From: Chitinophagaceae bacterium
Lineage (GTDB): Bacteria; Bacteroidota; Bacteroidia; Chitinophagales; Chitinophagaceae
DNA: 33,434 nt
Assembly (NCBI GenBank): GCA_947452925.1
Contig: CANGFK010000008.1
Location: forward strand, 1-33,434
Reading direction: 5' to 3'
The position numbers and the translations under genes were made by a program. Under the pieces are notes generated by a model that saw nothing but the letters and a program-made list of their open reading frames with translations, was not told the origin of the DNA and did not search any database. Each line of letters opens with the position of its first letter. The first letter of the stretch is position 1. Of this stretch, positions 25,707 to 32,534 are shown piece after piece.

Positions 25707-26441
25707 CTAGTTGGCAGGATTGTAAGTAATGTATTTTATTCCTTCTCCTAATATTTCAAACTTAAATAATTTGTTTTGTATATCTAATAATAGAAGCCTA
25801 ATTCTTGGTCTATCTAAAAAATCTGTAACTATTAAATAACCATTATCAACTAGAATATCTTTAAAATCCTTTTGAAAGTGTACTTCATTAGGCAAGCTTC
25901 TTATAATTGTTCCAGAAATTAATTTTTCAATATTTTCAATATTTTCTATTTGAATAACCAACTGAAAGTCAGAAGTTGTAAAAAAACAATTAAGCTGGAC
26001 TTCTATGCCAAAGTCTTTAAATTTCTTCCTTTTATGCAACCATTCATTTTTATATCCATTGGCTCTAAATAAATCATGCAATTTTAATAAATCATTTAAA
26101 GGAATTTCTTTGAAACTATTTGCAATATGGTATCCATCTTCTAAAAGCTTTAAAAAGGTTTCATATTTGTCTATTTCTCCCAATCTAATATAATCTTCAT
26201 CATCAAACGGAATTCTCACTTGCAAAGCATTATCACCTACTATTCTACATATATGCTTAATATTTAAAGAAGGGGTAACTCCTATCATATTAAATGTGCC
26301 ATCAGTCGCATACTTTAGTTTCCTAATTTGAACTGAAAGATAATTACTAATAAACCTTGAAGAAAGATTGAAGCTATCTTTTAAAGAATCTTTATACCCA
26401 GAATCAAAGTCGAGATGTAATGATATATATCTTAATGTCAT
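25707..26441 (-). CDS. Unrecognised AT-rich 244-residue protein
   Basis: A cytoplasmic-type protein with mixed helix and strand (RIPFDDEDYIRLGEIDKYETF, LQLVIQIENIENIEKLISG-like central part, LDRPRIRLLLLDIQNKLFKFE near the end). No family is recognised. By eye it is clearly more AT-rich than nifJ, a sign of possible transfer. ATG 26441 is preferred; the open frame continues back to a TTG at 26525 through a hairpin repeat that is unlikely to be coding. TATATTTG, a full -7 match, lies on the minus strand at 26569-26562, which would give a leader of about 117 bases containing that hairpin. Confidence 0.6.
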   Translation of the reverse strand: MTLRYISLHLDFDSGYKDSLKDSFNLSSRFISNYLSVQIRKLKYATDGTFNMIGVTPSLNIKHICRIVGDNALQVRIPFDDEDYIRLGEIDKYETFLKLLEDGYHIANSFKEIPLNDLLKLHDLFRANGYKNEWLHKRKKFKDFGIEVQLNCFFTTSDFQLVIQIENIENIEKLISGTIIRSLPNEVHFQKDFKDILVDNGYLIVTDFLDRPRIRLLLLDIQNKLFKFEILGEGIKYITYNPAN

Positions 26442-26499
26442 ACTATGGTAGTTTATGTTTATTAGTTTTTTTCGCCGATGTTGGTCTTCCCCAATCGCC

Positions 26500-26523
26500 G
26501 TTGTTGTGTCTCTGACCAACAAC
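26500..26523 (-). repeat. Hairpin repeat in the leader of the 25707 gene
   Basis: On the minus strand GTTGTTGGTC, loop AGA, then GACACAACAAC folds into a stem of ten pairs with one bulge. A second, diverged copy of the same word (TTGGGGAAGACC, then AACATCGGCGA) follows directly in transcription order. I recall similar GTTGGTGxxGACACCAACAACGG-like words as dispersed repeats in Bacteroidota, without having checked. Confidence 0.5.
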
Positions 26524-26608
26524 AATCAATAGAACGGTTATTTAATCAATCCATCTCTTTACAAATATAATAGTAAAGCACACACCGAATAATAGGGTGC
26601 TTATCTAT

Positions 26609-26639
26609 GATTTGCCAACTTTCCAAAAGTTGGTAAATC
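26609..26639. other. Strong 14-bp hairpin with no adjacent gene end
   Basis: GATTTGCCAACTTT (26609-26622) pairs with AAAGTTGGTAAATC (26626-26639), one G-U, loop CCA. It looks like a Bacteroidota terminator stem, but no gene ends here on either strand. Confidence 0.7.
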
Positions 26640-26657
26640 TATATACAGCCATTAATG

Positions 26658-26935
26658 CAAAGTAGTTCTGCAATTACCCAAACATGCTCTGCTATTGTCA
26701 AATAGGCTCTCCGATTGCCGAAATAGGTCTCCCGATTGCAAAATAGACTCTGCGATTAGCCAAAGACGCTCTGCGATTCACCAGATAGACTCTACGATTG
26801 CCAAAAAGACTCTCCGATTTGCGAAAGAGGTCTCCCGATTGCAAAATAGACTCTGCGATTGACCAAATATGCTCTGCGATTCACCAGATAGACTCTGCGA
26901 TTGACCAAATAGACGTTGCGATTGCCCCAAAACCT
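26658..26935. repeat. 20/21-bp tandem repeat array D (about 13 units)
   Basis: The anchor CTCTGCGATT or a variant starts at 26666, 26687, 26707, 26728, 26748, 26769, 26790, 26810, 26831, 26851, 26872, 26893 and 26914: intervals of 21 or 20. The unit is roughly AGACTCTGCGATTGACC with an A-tract. Subtypes (GGTCTCCCGATTGC, GACTCTGCGATTGACC, GCTCTGCGATTCACC) recur in a partly ordered way, suggesting block duplication. The 20-base units break any reading frame. Confidence 0.93.
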
Positions 26936-27106
26936 TATCGAACCTTCCCTCACCCTTCAGTAGACATAAAACAACGCTAAAGGCCCCACACCTCTCAATT
27001 CAAGATTACAAATGAGTCATTTAAAATATCAAAATGATAATTAAAAATACTGCAGTACTATTAATGGAAGCTGCAGCTTATTTTCGATTGAATAAAATAG
27101 CTCAGT

Positions 27107-27745
27107 TTGATTGAATCGAATCATTATAATACCCTACGAGTTTCTCCAAATGCTACGTTTGAGGAAATTAAAAAGGCATACAGAAAGCTCGCACTGCAAT
27201 ATCATCCTGATGTTGCAGGCGACAATCTGGAATATGCCGATAAATTCAGGGCTATAAAAGCAGCGTATGATGTGTTGAGCAATGCCAAAACAAGGCAAGC
27301 CTATCACTACAAATATTTTTATAAAGACTTTAAAACGCAGCCTGCCGTAACTGCCGATATGATTGCAATACAAGCAAAAGACCTGGCTGCTTTTGCTAAG
27401 ATTCTAGACCCTTACCGTATAAATGAAGAAGGGCTTTATGATCAGATTTTACAATTGATTACCGACTCCAATCTTGCCCTTGTACAGCAGGTAAACAACC
27501 TAGAAATGAAGCGTACAATCATTGGCTCCTTGCTTTATTGTACGCAACTATTGAAATATGAAAGCATATTGGCTGTAACTACTATTTTATTATCCCTTGC
27601 TGCGGACGAAGCCTTGTTGGTTAAACAGATTGAGGAGCATACCAAGCTTCAAAAAAGACTGTATTACTGGAACAGGTATAAATTGGCATTGGCAATAGTG
27701 ATAGCGTTGGGGCTATGTGTTGCCATGTATCTGCTAGTGAGCTAG
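27107..27745 (+). CDS. Membrane-anchored J-domain protein (DnaJ-like)
   Basis: A 212-residue protein with an N-terminal J domain (YNTLRVSPNATFEEIKKAYRKLALQYHPDV; the HPD signature is at about 33-35), which stimulates the ATPase of DnaK-type chaperones. A helical middle region follows, and a C-terminal membrane helix (LALAIVIALGLCVAMYLLV) leaves only the last Ser outside, so it is tail-anchored. No Gly/Phe or zinc-finger region is present. No ATG exists before the J domain: the in-frame stop TAG 27098 and the domain boundary force the start to TTG 27107 (or ATT 27110). TATTTTCG at 27079-27086 could be its -7 element. It is convergent with the PP2C gene. Confidence 0.82.
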   Translation: MIESNHYNTLRVSPNATFEEIKKAYRKLALQYHPDVAGDNLEYADKFRAIKAAYDVLSNAKTRQAYHYKYFYKDFKTQPAVTADMIAIQAKDLAAFAKILDPYRINEEGLYDQILQLITDSNLALVQQVNNLEMKRTIIGSLLYCTQLLKYESILAVTTILLSLAADEALLVKQIEEHTKLQKRLYYWNRYKLALAIVIALGLCVAMYLLVS

Positions 27746-27778
27746 GTTGCCTATGCCCTACGGAGAAACTTGATGAAC

Positions 27779-28540
27779 CTACCAATATTTCATATACCGC
27801 ACTACTGCCAATGAAATATTGTCGTTACCACCTTGCTTTTTGGCTTCATCGGTAAGTTTAAGGTAGCCATTGGGGTTATTGAGTTGCTCAGCAATTTGTT
27901 CATCAGATAATTCTTTAGTCAATCCGTCAGAACAAATTAATAATAAATCGGTGTCTTGTAGGATGTTAGTTATTTCATCAAAATCAATAAAGATGTCTTT
28001 ACTAGCACCAAATGCATTTACAATAGCTGTTTTGAGAGCGCCATCATTGCCATTAAGTTCCTGCAGAGAGTGGTCACGTGACAGGCGGGTAAGCAAGCTT
28101 TTTTGACTGCTATAATGATAGATACGGGTATCTCCCACATGTAACAAAAAGATTTTGTTGCTGTAAAACAGCGCTCCCGAGAAAGTAGATGCCATTCCCT
28201 TTCTCGTTTCATCGGCATTGCCTTCATCTAATATACTGTCGTGAATGCTTTTGGACGTAGCATTGAGGTAGCTTCTGACAACATTTTTGGATAGATTAAG
28301 TGGTAACTGACTTACTGCTTTTGCCATGTTTTGCATAACAAACTCGCTTGCAATGGCACCACTTTTGTGCCCACCCAAGCCATCAGCAACTGCAATAATA
28401 AAAGGATGTTCGTAGGTGCTGAAATCAAACTCGTACTGTTTGGCAGCATTCCGAAGGGTATCATTACCCACAAGAATCAGGTCTTCATTTGCGGTTCTGA
28501 CAACACCTATATCCGATATGGCCTCAATAACAAGCTTCAT
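27779..28540 (-). CDS. PP2C-family serine/threonine protein phosphatase
   Basis: A 253-residue PPM/PP2C phosphatase, which removes phosphate from Ser/Thr with two metal ions. Motifs in order: GVVRTANEDL near the N-terminus, ADGLGGHKSG (metal Asp), GMASTFSGAL, HVGDTRIYHY, LSRDHSLQEL, CSDGLTKEL and GGNDNISLAVV at the C-terminus. It is a bare catalytic domain. No kinase or FHA gene is next to it. On the minus strand TATTTTTG (28588 to 28581) is a full -7 match about 40 bases upstream of the start. It is convergent with the J-domain gene. Confidence 0.93.
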   Translation of the reverse strand: MKLVIEAISDIGVVRTANEDLILVGNDTLRNAAKQYEFDFSTYEHPFIIAVADGLGGHKSGAIASEFVMQNMAKAVSQLPLNLSKNVVRSYLNATSKSIHDSILDEGNADETRKGMASTFSGALFYSNKIFLLHVGDTRIYHYSSQKSLLTRLSRDHSLQELNGNDGALKTAIVNAFGASKDIFIDFDEITNILQDTDLLLICSDGLTKELSDEQIAEQLNNPNGYLKLTDEAKKQGGNDNISLAVVRYMKYW

Positions 28541-28666
28541 TAACTATTTTTTTGTTATACTTTTTGGGGATTGTAGCCTTCAAAAATAAGAATTCCTTCG
28601 TTGTAAAAAGTAATTTTTAAAGATTGCAGGACACTAAATGTATACAATTTACGTTTCAATACAAAA

Positions 28667-28693
28667 TTGAGATGAGTCAAACCGTTAGTTTTG
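28667..28693 (+). promoter_or_regulatory. Promoter of the DUF2892 gene (TTG-N16-TAGTTTTG)
   Basis: TTG 28667-28669 and TAGTTTTG 28686-28693 fit the Bacteroidota consensus with a spacer one base shorter than usual. The start codon is 19 bases downstream. Confidence 0.5.
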
Positions 28694-28712
28694 TAAGAAT
28701 TAATTAAGATAT

Positions 28713-28916
28713 ATGAATCGTAACGTAGGAAAAATAGATGCCATTATTCGAATTATTGTTGCGGTGGTTATTTCGGCACTATTTATCACGCATACCATTA
28801 CCAATACGCTTGCACAAGCAGCTATCATCATTGGAGGCATACTACTTTTTACGGGCATAATGAACTTTTGTCCGCTGTATGCACTACTAAAAATTAATAC
28901 TATTAAACGGAAATAG
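28713..28916 (+). CDS. DUF2892 (YgaP transmembrane-type) protein
   Basis: A 67-residue inner-membrane protein with two hydrophobic helices (IIRIIVAVVISALFI and AAIIIGGILLFTGIM) and the family's FCPLYALL motif. In YgaP this domain is fused to a rhodanese; here it stands alone, as is common in Bacteroidota. The exact role is unknown; links to sulfur stress are known for some relatives. It has its own predicted promoter and is followed by a GC-rich palindrome at 28925. Confidence 0.85.
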   Translation: MNRNVGKIDAIIRIIVAVVISALFITHTITNTLAQAAIIIGGILLFTGIMNFCPLYALLKINTIKRK

Positions 28917-28924
28917 TTATATCT

Positions 28925-28938
28925 GGGGGTATACCCCC
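28925..28938. other. Perfect palindrome GGGGGTATACCCCC
   Basis: A 14-base perfect palindrome, 9 bases after the DUF2892 stop and just upstream of the predicted promoter of the PKD lipoprotein gene. It could be a short terminator stem (5 G-C pairs, loop TATA, no T-run) or a protein-binding site. The half-site GTATACCCCC recalls CsoR/CstR-type operators in reversed order; that is only a resemblance. Confidence 0.5.
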
Positions 28939-28948
28939 ATTTGAGGGG

Positions 28949-28978
28949 TTTGCAAGGAATGTATGACCGATATCTTTG
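28949..28978 (+). promoter_or_regulatory. Promoter of the PKD lipoprotein genes (TTTG-N18-TATCTTTG)
   Basis: TTTG 28949-28952 and TATCTTTG 28971-28978 match both consensus elements with an 18-base spacer. The predicted start of transcription near 28983 gives a 40-base leader before ATG 29024. This is the best promoter in the window. Confidence 0.7.
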
Positions 28979-29023
28979 TAGGATAGATTCTTATTGTTTT
29001 TAATAGTTTTTGATACTTATATA

Positions 29024-30319
29024 ATGAATACAACGTTCAAATACATCACCCTGATTTTGCTTTTAGGTGTAACTTTTACCGGCTGTAAAAAAACAGCTGA
29101 TACCGCCGCCAATGTTACAACAGACACAATTAAGGTTGTGGGTGGAGCAACATCAGCTTATTTAGATACAATAACTTTTGAAGCAAATAATGTTACCATC
29201 AAATACAGCAGAACCAACCAATGCTATCCTAGCAATGAGATATTTGCCTTTAGTGCAAACGCAACTGGCTTATCATCAGGTGCGCTTTTTAACTGGGATT
29301 TTGGTGACGGTCATTCAATAAATGGCGCAACAAGTACCAATACGGTGGGTAATATTTACCAGGATGCAGGTTACTATACCGTTACGCTTAATATAACTGA
29401 CTCTAAAAAGAATAGCCTTGCAGTAACAACGGTAAGTGTGCATGCACATGGGCAGCAGGTTACGCCACATGCTTCTTTTTATGCACAGCTATTTGACATC
29501 AACTTTCCAAACAATCTTAATTTCAATGGAAATGGTTCATCTGTGCCACGGGGAACAATTACTAACTACAAATGGATCTGGGGAGACAGTACCACGAGTA
29601 TTTCGGTAAGTGGCGATAACGTGCCGCACAATTTTCCGCAGATATCAAATGATGTTACTTATCCTGTGAAGTTGGTTGTAACTTCTAGTGGTGGTTGCAG
29701 CGATACTTCTATCGTGCCGGTAGCCATCAATGCTATCTATACAAACATTTCAGGAAGCTTTACTACAGTTAGTCAAAACATTTGTACGGCAGAATCTGTA
29801 CAGTTTACTTCCAATGCCACCAATGTTCCAGCTGGAGCAGTCTATTTGTGGGACTTTGCAGATAATGTAAGCGGAATTCCTGTCAGTAATCTACCATCGG
29901 GTAATCCTGTCAGTCACTCGTATGCGTATCAAAATAATTATGGAGTAACTATGTATATCAGTCTAAATGGTAAAATCATTTACACCTCTCCTAGGACTAA
30001 TGTAACTGCTTTTGGACAAAATATTAAGCCCGATGCACTCTTTATGAAGAATACGGCTTATGAAGATTCGGGTTATGTAAAATGGGCGTTTTCCGATCAA
30101 TCAAATATACCGCATGGGTACATAAAAGAGCGTGCGTGGACTGTAGATAATGTTTCCATAGATCCTAACACCAATGAAACTTACGAAATCCAAGGTTACA
30201 GCAAAATGCAAACAGCCTCTACACATACTATACAACTAGTAGTGACTAGCAACAGCGGCTGCAAGGATACCGCCTCTGCCATCATAACTATCCCTGTTTT
30301 TGGAAAGTACACGTACTAA
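29024..30319 (+). CDS. PKD-domain lipoprotein, first paralog
   Basis: A 431-residue protein with a lipoprotein signal (FKYITLILLLGVTFTGC) and several PKD/Ig-like beta domains marked by LFNWDFGDGHS, NYKWIWGDSTT and VYLWDFADNVSG, each followed by a VTLNIT-, VKLVVTS- or ITIPV-type strand. It is probably anchored in the outer membrane and may mediate adhesion or binding; no catalytic residues are seen. ATG 29024 is chosen over a TTG at 28994 because the signal begins there. It precedes a close paralog by 22 bases. Confidence 0.85.
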   Translation: MNTTFKYITLILLLGVTFTGCKKTADTAANVTTDTIKVVGGATSAYLDTITFEANNVTIKYSRTNQCYPSNEIFAFSANATGLSSGALFNWDFGDGHSINGATSTNTVGNIYQDAGYYTVTLNITDSKKNSLAVTTVSVHAHGQQVTPHASFYAQLFDINFPNNLNFNGNGSSVPRGTITNYKWIWGDSTTSISVSGDNVPHNFPQISNDVTYPVKLVVTSSGGCSDTSIVPVAINAIYTNISGSFTTVSQNICTAESVQFTSNATNVPAGAVYLWDFADNVSGIPVSNLPSGNPVSHSYAYQNNYGVTMYISLNGKIIYTSPRTNVTAFGQNIKPDALFMKNTAYEDSGYVKWAFSDQSNIPHGYIKERAWTVDNVSIDPNTNETYEIQGYSKMQTASTHTIQLVVTSNSGCKDTASAIITIPVFGKYTY

Positions 30320-30341
30320 ATTGTTAATTATAAAAAGAGTA

Positions 30342-31622
30342 ATGAAAAAATTAGCAATGAAGCATAAACTAGTAAATACTAACTATCAATACTTACACTT
30401 GGCTATTGCTTTGTTTTTTCTTTTTGTTTACATATTATCTTCCTGTACAAAAAATGATGCGACTGTTACTAAATCCAATACGTTTGTAGGGAATAAAACA
30501 ACATCTCTTACAGGGGATACAACCGTTTACACTTTCGAGAATTTAATTGTTACCGTCACAAAGACTTCACCTTGTGCGCCTTCGACTGAAATATTTACTT
30601 TTAAAGCAGACCCCTCTAAGATAACGGGTGCAGCAATCTTAACCTGGTATTATGGAGATGGATACTCCGATACCGGTAATGAGGTGAAGCATGAATACAA
30701 CAGAGCCTCTCCCTTCGTAGTACTGTTGGAAGCAAAAAACAGTAATGGAACAGTTATTTATTCAACATCACTTGGAGTAGATGCGTGGGGGCAGCGATTG
30801 AAACCCATTGCAACCTTTACCAAAAAACAAGATTTTGCAAATAATCCCAACTATATCACATTCAATAGTGCGTCTAGTGTAAATCATGGGTCTATCATTA
30901 ATTACAACTGGAACTGGGGGGATGGAACTACTTCAAGTACTGCCACGGCACTTACTCGTCATGCTTTTCCAAATGCTAACCAGGATGTAATCTATCCTGT
31001 GAAATTGACTATTACAACGGATGCAGGTTGCACAGCAGAAACCACAATTAATGATACGGTGCTAGCTACTTATCCAATTACTGGCAGTTTTGATGCGGTA
31101 TCTTATAATTCATGTAATGGAGAGTACATTGTTTTTACACCAACAGCTACCAATGTTCCTACGGGTTCTGTTTATTCTTGGCATTGGTCTAATGGCACAG
31201 GAGATACAACAGGAAGTCCGATGCAATATTCATTCTATTATATGAATGATTACGATGTGATAATGAGTATCTCACTAAATGAAAGAACCATTTACACAGT
31301 GCATAAATTAGTCCATGCGAAAGGGCCAAATCCAACTCCAAAAGCTGCTTTCGAGTATAAATGGGTAAAAGAATATCCTACTGATGTATTAGTATCTTTT
31401 AATAGTACATCCAATTCACCAGCTGGAGGTGGAGGTATTGATGGTTATTATTGGGACTTTGGGAATGGAAAAACAGATAATGACTATAATGCTTACACGC
31501 AAACCAGATACCAGCGCGGTGCAGCAGGAACAGGGACTCAAAGCTATCCCGTAAGGCTAATTGTTGCTGGTAATGGTTGCGCAGATACGACCTATCAAAC
31601 GGTGGTTATTCCCGCACAATAA
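30342..31622 (+). CDS. PKD-domain lipoprotein, second paralog
   Basis: A 426-residue protein with a longer N-region and a lipoprotein signal (LAIALFFLFVYILSSC). It has the same order of PKD-like domains as the gene before it: LTWYYGDGYSDTG, NYNWNWGDGTTSS, VYSWHWSNGTGDT and YYWDFGNGKTDN. Conserved pairs such as DTTVYTFENLIVTVTKTSPC versus its upstream match indicate tandem duplication. ATG 30342 lies after the stop of the first paralog; the open frame back to TTG 30300 would overlap it. Co-transcription is likely. Confidence 0.85.
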   Translation: MKKLAMKHKLVNTNYQYLHLAIALFFLFVYILSSCTKNDATVTKSNTFVGNKTTSLTGDTTVYTFENLIVTVTKTSPCAPSTEIFTFKADPSKITGAAILTWYYGDGYSDTGNEVKHEYNRASPFVVLLEAKNSNGTVIYSTSLGVDAWGQRLKPIATFTKKQDFANNPNYITFNSASSVNHGSIINYNWNWGDGTTSSTATALTRHAFPNANQDVIYPVKLTITTDAGCTAETTINDTVLATYPITGSFDAVSYNSCNGEYIVFTPTATNVPTGSVYSWHWSNGTGDTTGSPMQYSFYYMNDYDVIMSISLNERTIYTVHKLVHAKGPNPTPKAAFEYKWVKEYPTDVLVSFNSTSNSPAGGGGIDGYYWDFGNGKTDNDYNAYTQTRYQRGAAGTGTQSYPVRLIVAGNGCADTTYQTVVIPAQ

Positions 31623-31717
31623 GGTGTTTGAGGGCTCATTTTCTATCATAGTTTTGACTATTTGAAAAAAAGCAAGATTTTTTTGCACTTATGTGTATTA
31701 CTTTAATAATATACCCT

Positions 31718-31725
31718 TACTTTTG
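31718..31725 (+). promoter_or_regulatory. -7 element TACTTTTG of rplU-rpmA
   Basis: A full TAnnTTTG match, 21 bases before ATG 31747. It rules out the upstream in-frame start at 31693. A near-perfect palindrome ACCAAA-T-TTTGGT (31729-31741) covers the predicted transcript start and leader. No good -33 is seen. Confidence 0.55.
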
Positions 31726-31746
31726 CCGACCAAATTTTGGTTTATT

Positions 31747-32052
31747 ATGTTAGCAATCGTAAAAATAGCAGGTCAGCAATTCAAGGTACAAGCAGGAGAT
31801 AACTTGTTCGTTCCACACATTGAAGGAAACACTGGCGACAAGGTACAATTCAGTGATGTATTATTAGTTGACAACAACGGAGTACTTACAACTGGTGCAG
31901 CTGTGAAAGCAACTGTAACTGCAGAAATAGTTAAAGCCCTTGTACAAGGTGATAAGGTTATAGCGTTTAAAATGAAGCGTAGAAAGGGTTTCCGTAAGAA
32001 ACACGGTCACCGTACTCACTACACACGTATCAAGATTGAAAGCATTGCTTAA
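31747..32052 (+). CDS. rplU: 50S ribosomal protein L21
   Basis: A 101-residue L21, which binds 23S rRNA in the large subunit. Family features: MLAIVKIAGQQFKVQAGD at the start, the VLLVDNNG strand, and the basic C-terminal MKRRKGFRKKHGHRTHYTRIKI (part of the L21 signature). ATG 31747 fits the family start and the promoter position. rpmA follows after 51 bases, the usual L21-L27 order. Confidence 0.97.
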   Translation: MLAIVKIAGQQFKVQAGDNLFVPHIEGNTGDKVQFSDVLLVDNNGVLTTGAAVKATVTAEIVKALVQGDKVIAFKMKRRKGFRKKHGHRTHYTRIKIESIA

Positions 32053-32103
32053 TCAGTTTTAAGTCGGTTCAATTAATTATTAAAATATTCAAATCTTTAT
32101 AAG

Positions 32104-32376
32104 ATGGCACACAAGAAAGGTGAAGGCTCGGTAAAAAACGGAAGAGATTCAAACAGCAAACGTTTGGGCGTTAAAATATTTGGTGGTCAGCCTGCAATTT
32201 CTGGCAATATCATTATTCGTCAAAGAGGAACTAAATTTCATCCTGGTAAGAATGTAGGAGTTGGTAAAGACTTCACATTATTTGCTTTGACTGATGGATT
32301 AGTTCAATTCAGAAGAACAAAAGAAGATAAAACTATCGTTTCTGTTGCTGCTCCTGAAGTAGCAATAGCTGAGTAG
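32104..32376 (+). CDS. rpmA: 50S ribosomal protein L27
   Basis: A 90-residue L27, whose N-terminus reaches towards the peptidyl-transferase centre. Features: [28 protein letters not shown], and [19 protein letters not shown]. The start begins AHKK directly, without the cleaved leader found in Firmicutes. It is followed by two terminators. Confidence 0.98.
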   Translation: MAHKKGEGSVKNGRDSNSKRLGVKIFGGQPAISGNIIIRQRGTKFHPGKNVGVGKDFTLFALTDGLVQFRRTKEDKTIVSVAAPEVAIAE

Positions 32377-32393
32377 TTCATTTAAATAATAGT

Positions 32394-32428
32394 AAGAATA
32401 GCGGTTGATTCAATCAACCGCTATTCTT
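32394..32428 (+). terminator. Terminator after rpmA
   Basis: AAGAATAGCGGTTGAT (32394-32409) pairs perfectly with ATCAACCGCTATTCTT (32413-32428), loop TCA. Confidence 0.88.
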
Positions 32429-32477
32429 GTTTATAGAACCCCTAAGAAGCATCAGTGATTCTTAAAGAACTTTTTTT

Positions 32478-32510
32478 AAGCTCCGACTAATTTCGGGGCT
32501 TTTTATTTTA
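32478..32510 (+). terminator. Second terminator before the PolX gene
   Basis: AAGCTCCGA (32478-32486) pairs with TCGGGGCTT (32493-32501), one G-U, followed by TTTATTTTA. The next gene's -7 element overlaps its tail. Confidence 0.8.
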
Positions 32511-32516
32511 AGTTTG
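32509..32516 (+). promoter_or_regulatory. -7 element TAAGTTTG of the PolX gene
   Basis: A full TAnnTTTG match, 18 bases before ATG 32535, directly on the tail of the preceding terminator. No -33 element is evident. Confidence 0.5.
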
Positions 32517-32534
32517 CTTACAAAATATTTTATT

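Larger units (their letters stand above)
26442..27106. other. Gene-free 665-base interval: hairpins, minus-strand promoter and array D
   Basis: Between two divergent genes lie the leader hairpin (26500-26523), a minus-strand -7 element (26562-26569), a strong orphan hairpin (26609-26639), array D (26658-26935) and a short AT-rich leader with the palindromes ACTGCAGT (27048-27055) and AGCTGCAGCT (27069-27078). The 60-codon open frame at 26798 is the translated array. Confidence 0.7.

Noticed and set aside
26658..26935. CRISPR array
   Set aside because: Same reasoning: the whole unit is repeated and degenerate, spacing is 20-21, and there are no spacers.
26798..26980. 60-residue protein with IDSAIDQ repeats
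   Set aside because: It covers only the part of array D where 21-bp spacing happens to hold; 20-bp units elsewhere break the frame.
27048..27078. ACTGCAGT and AGCTGCAGCT palindromes as an operator pair before the J-domain gene
   Set aside because: They are short words that are likely to occur by chance, with no supporting context.
31693..31746. Upstream start for rplU
   Set aside because: It lies before the -7 element and adds residues absent from L21.
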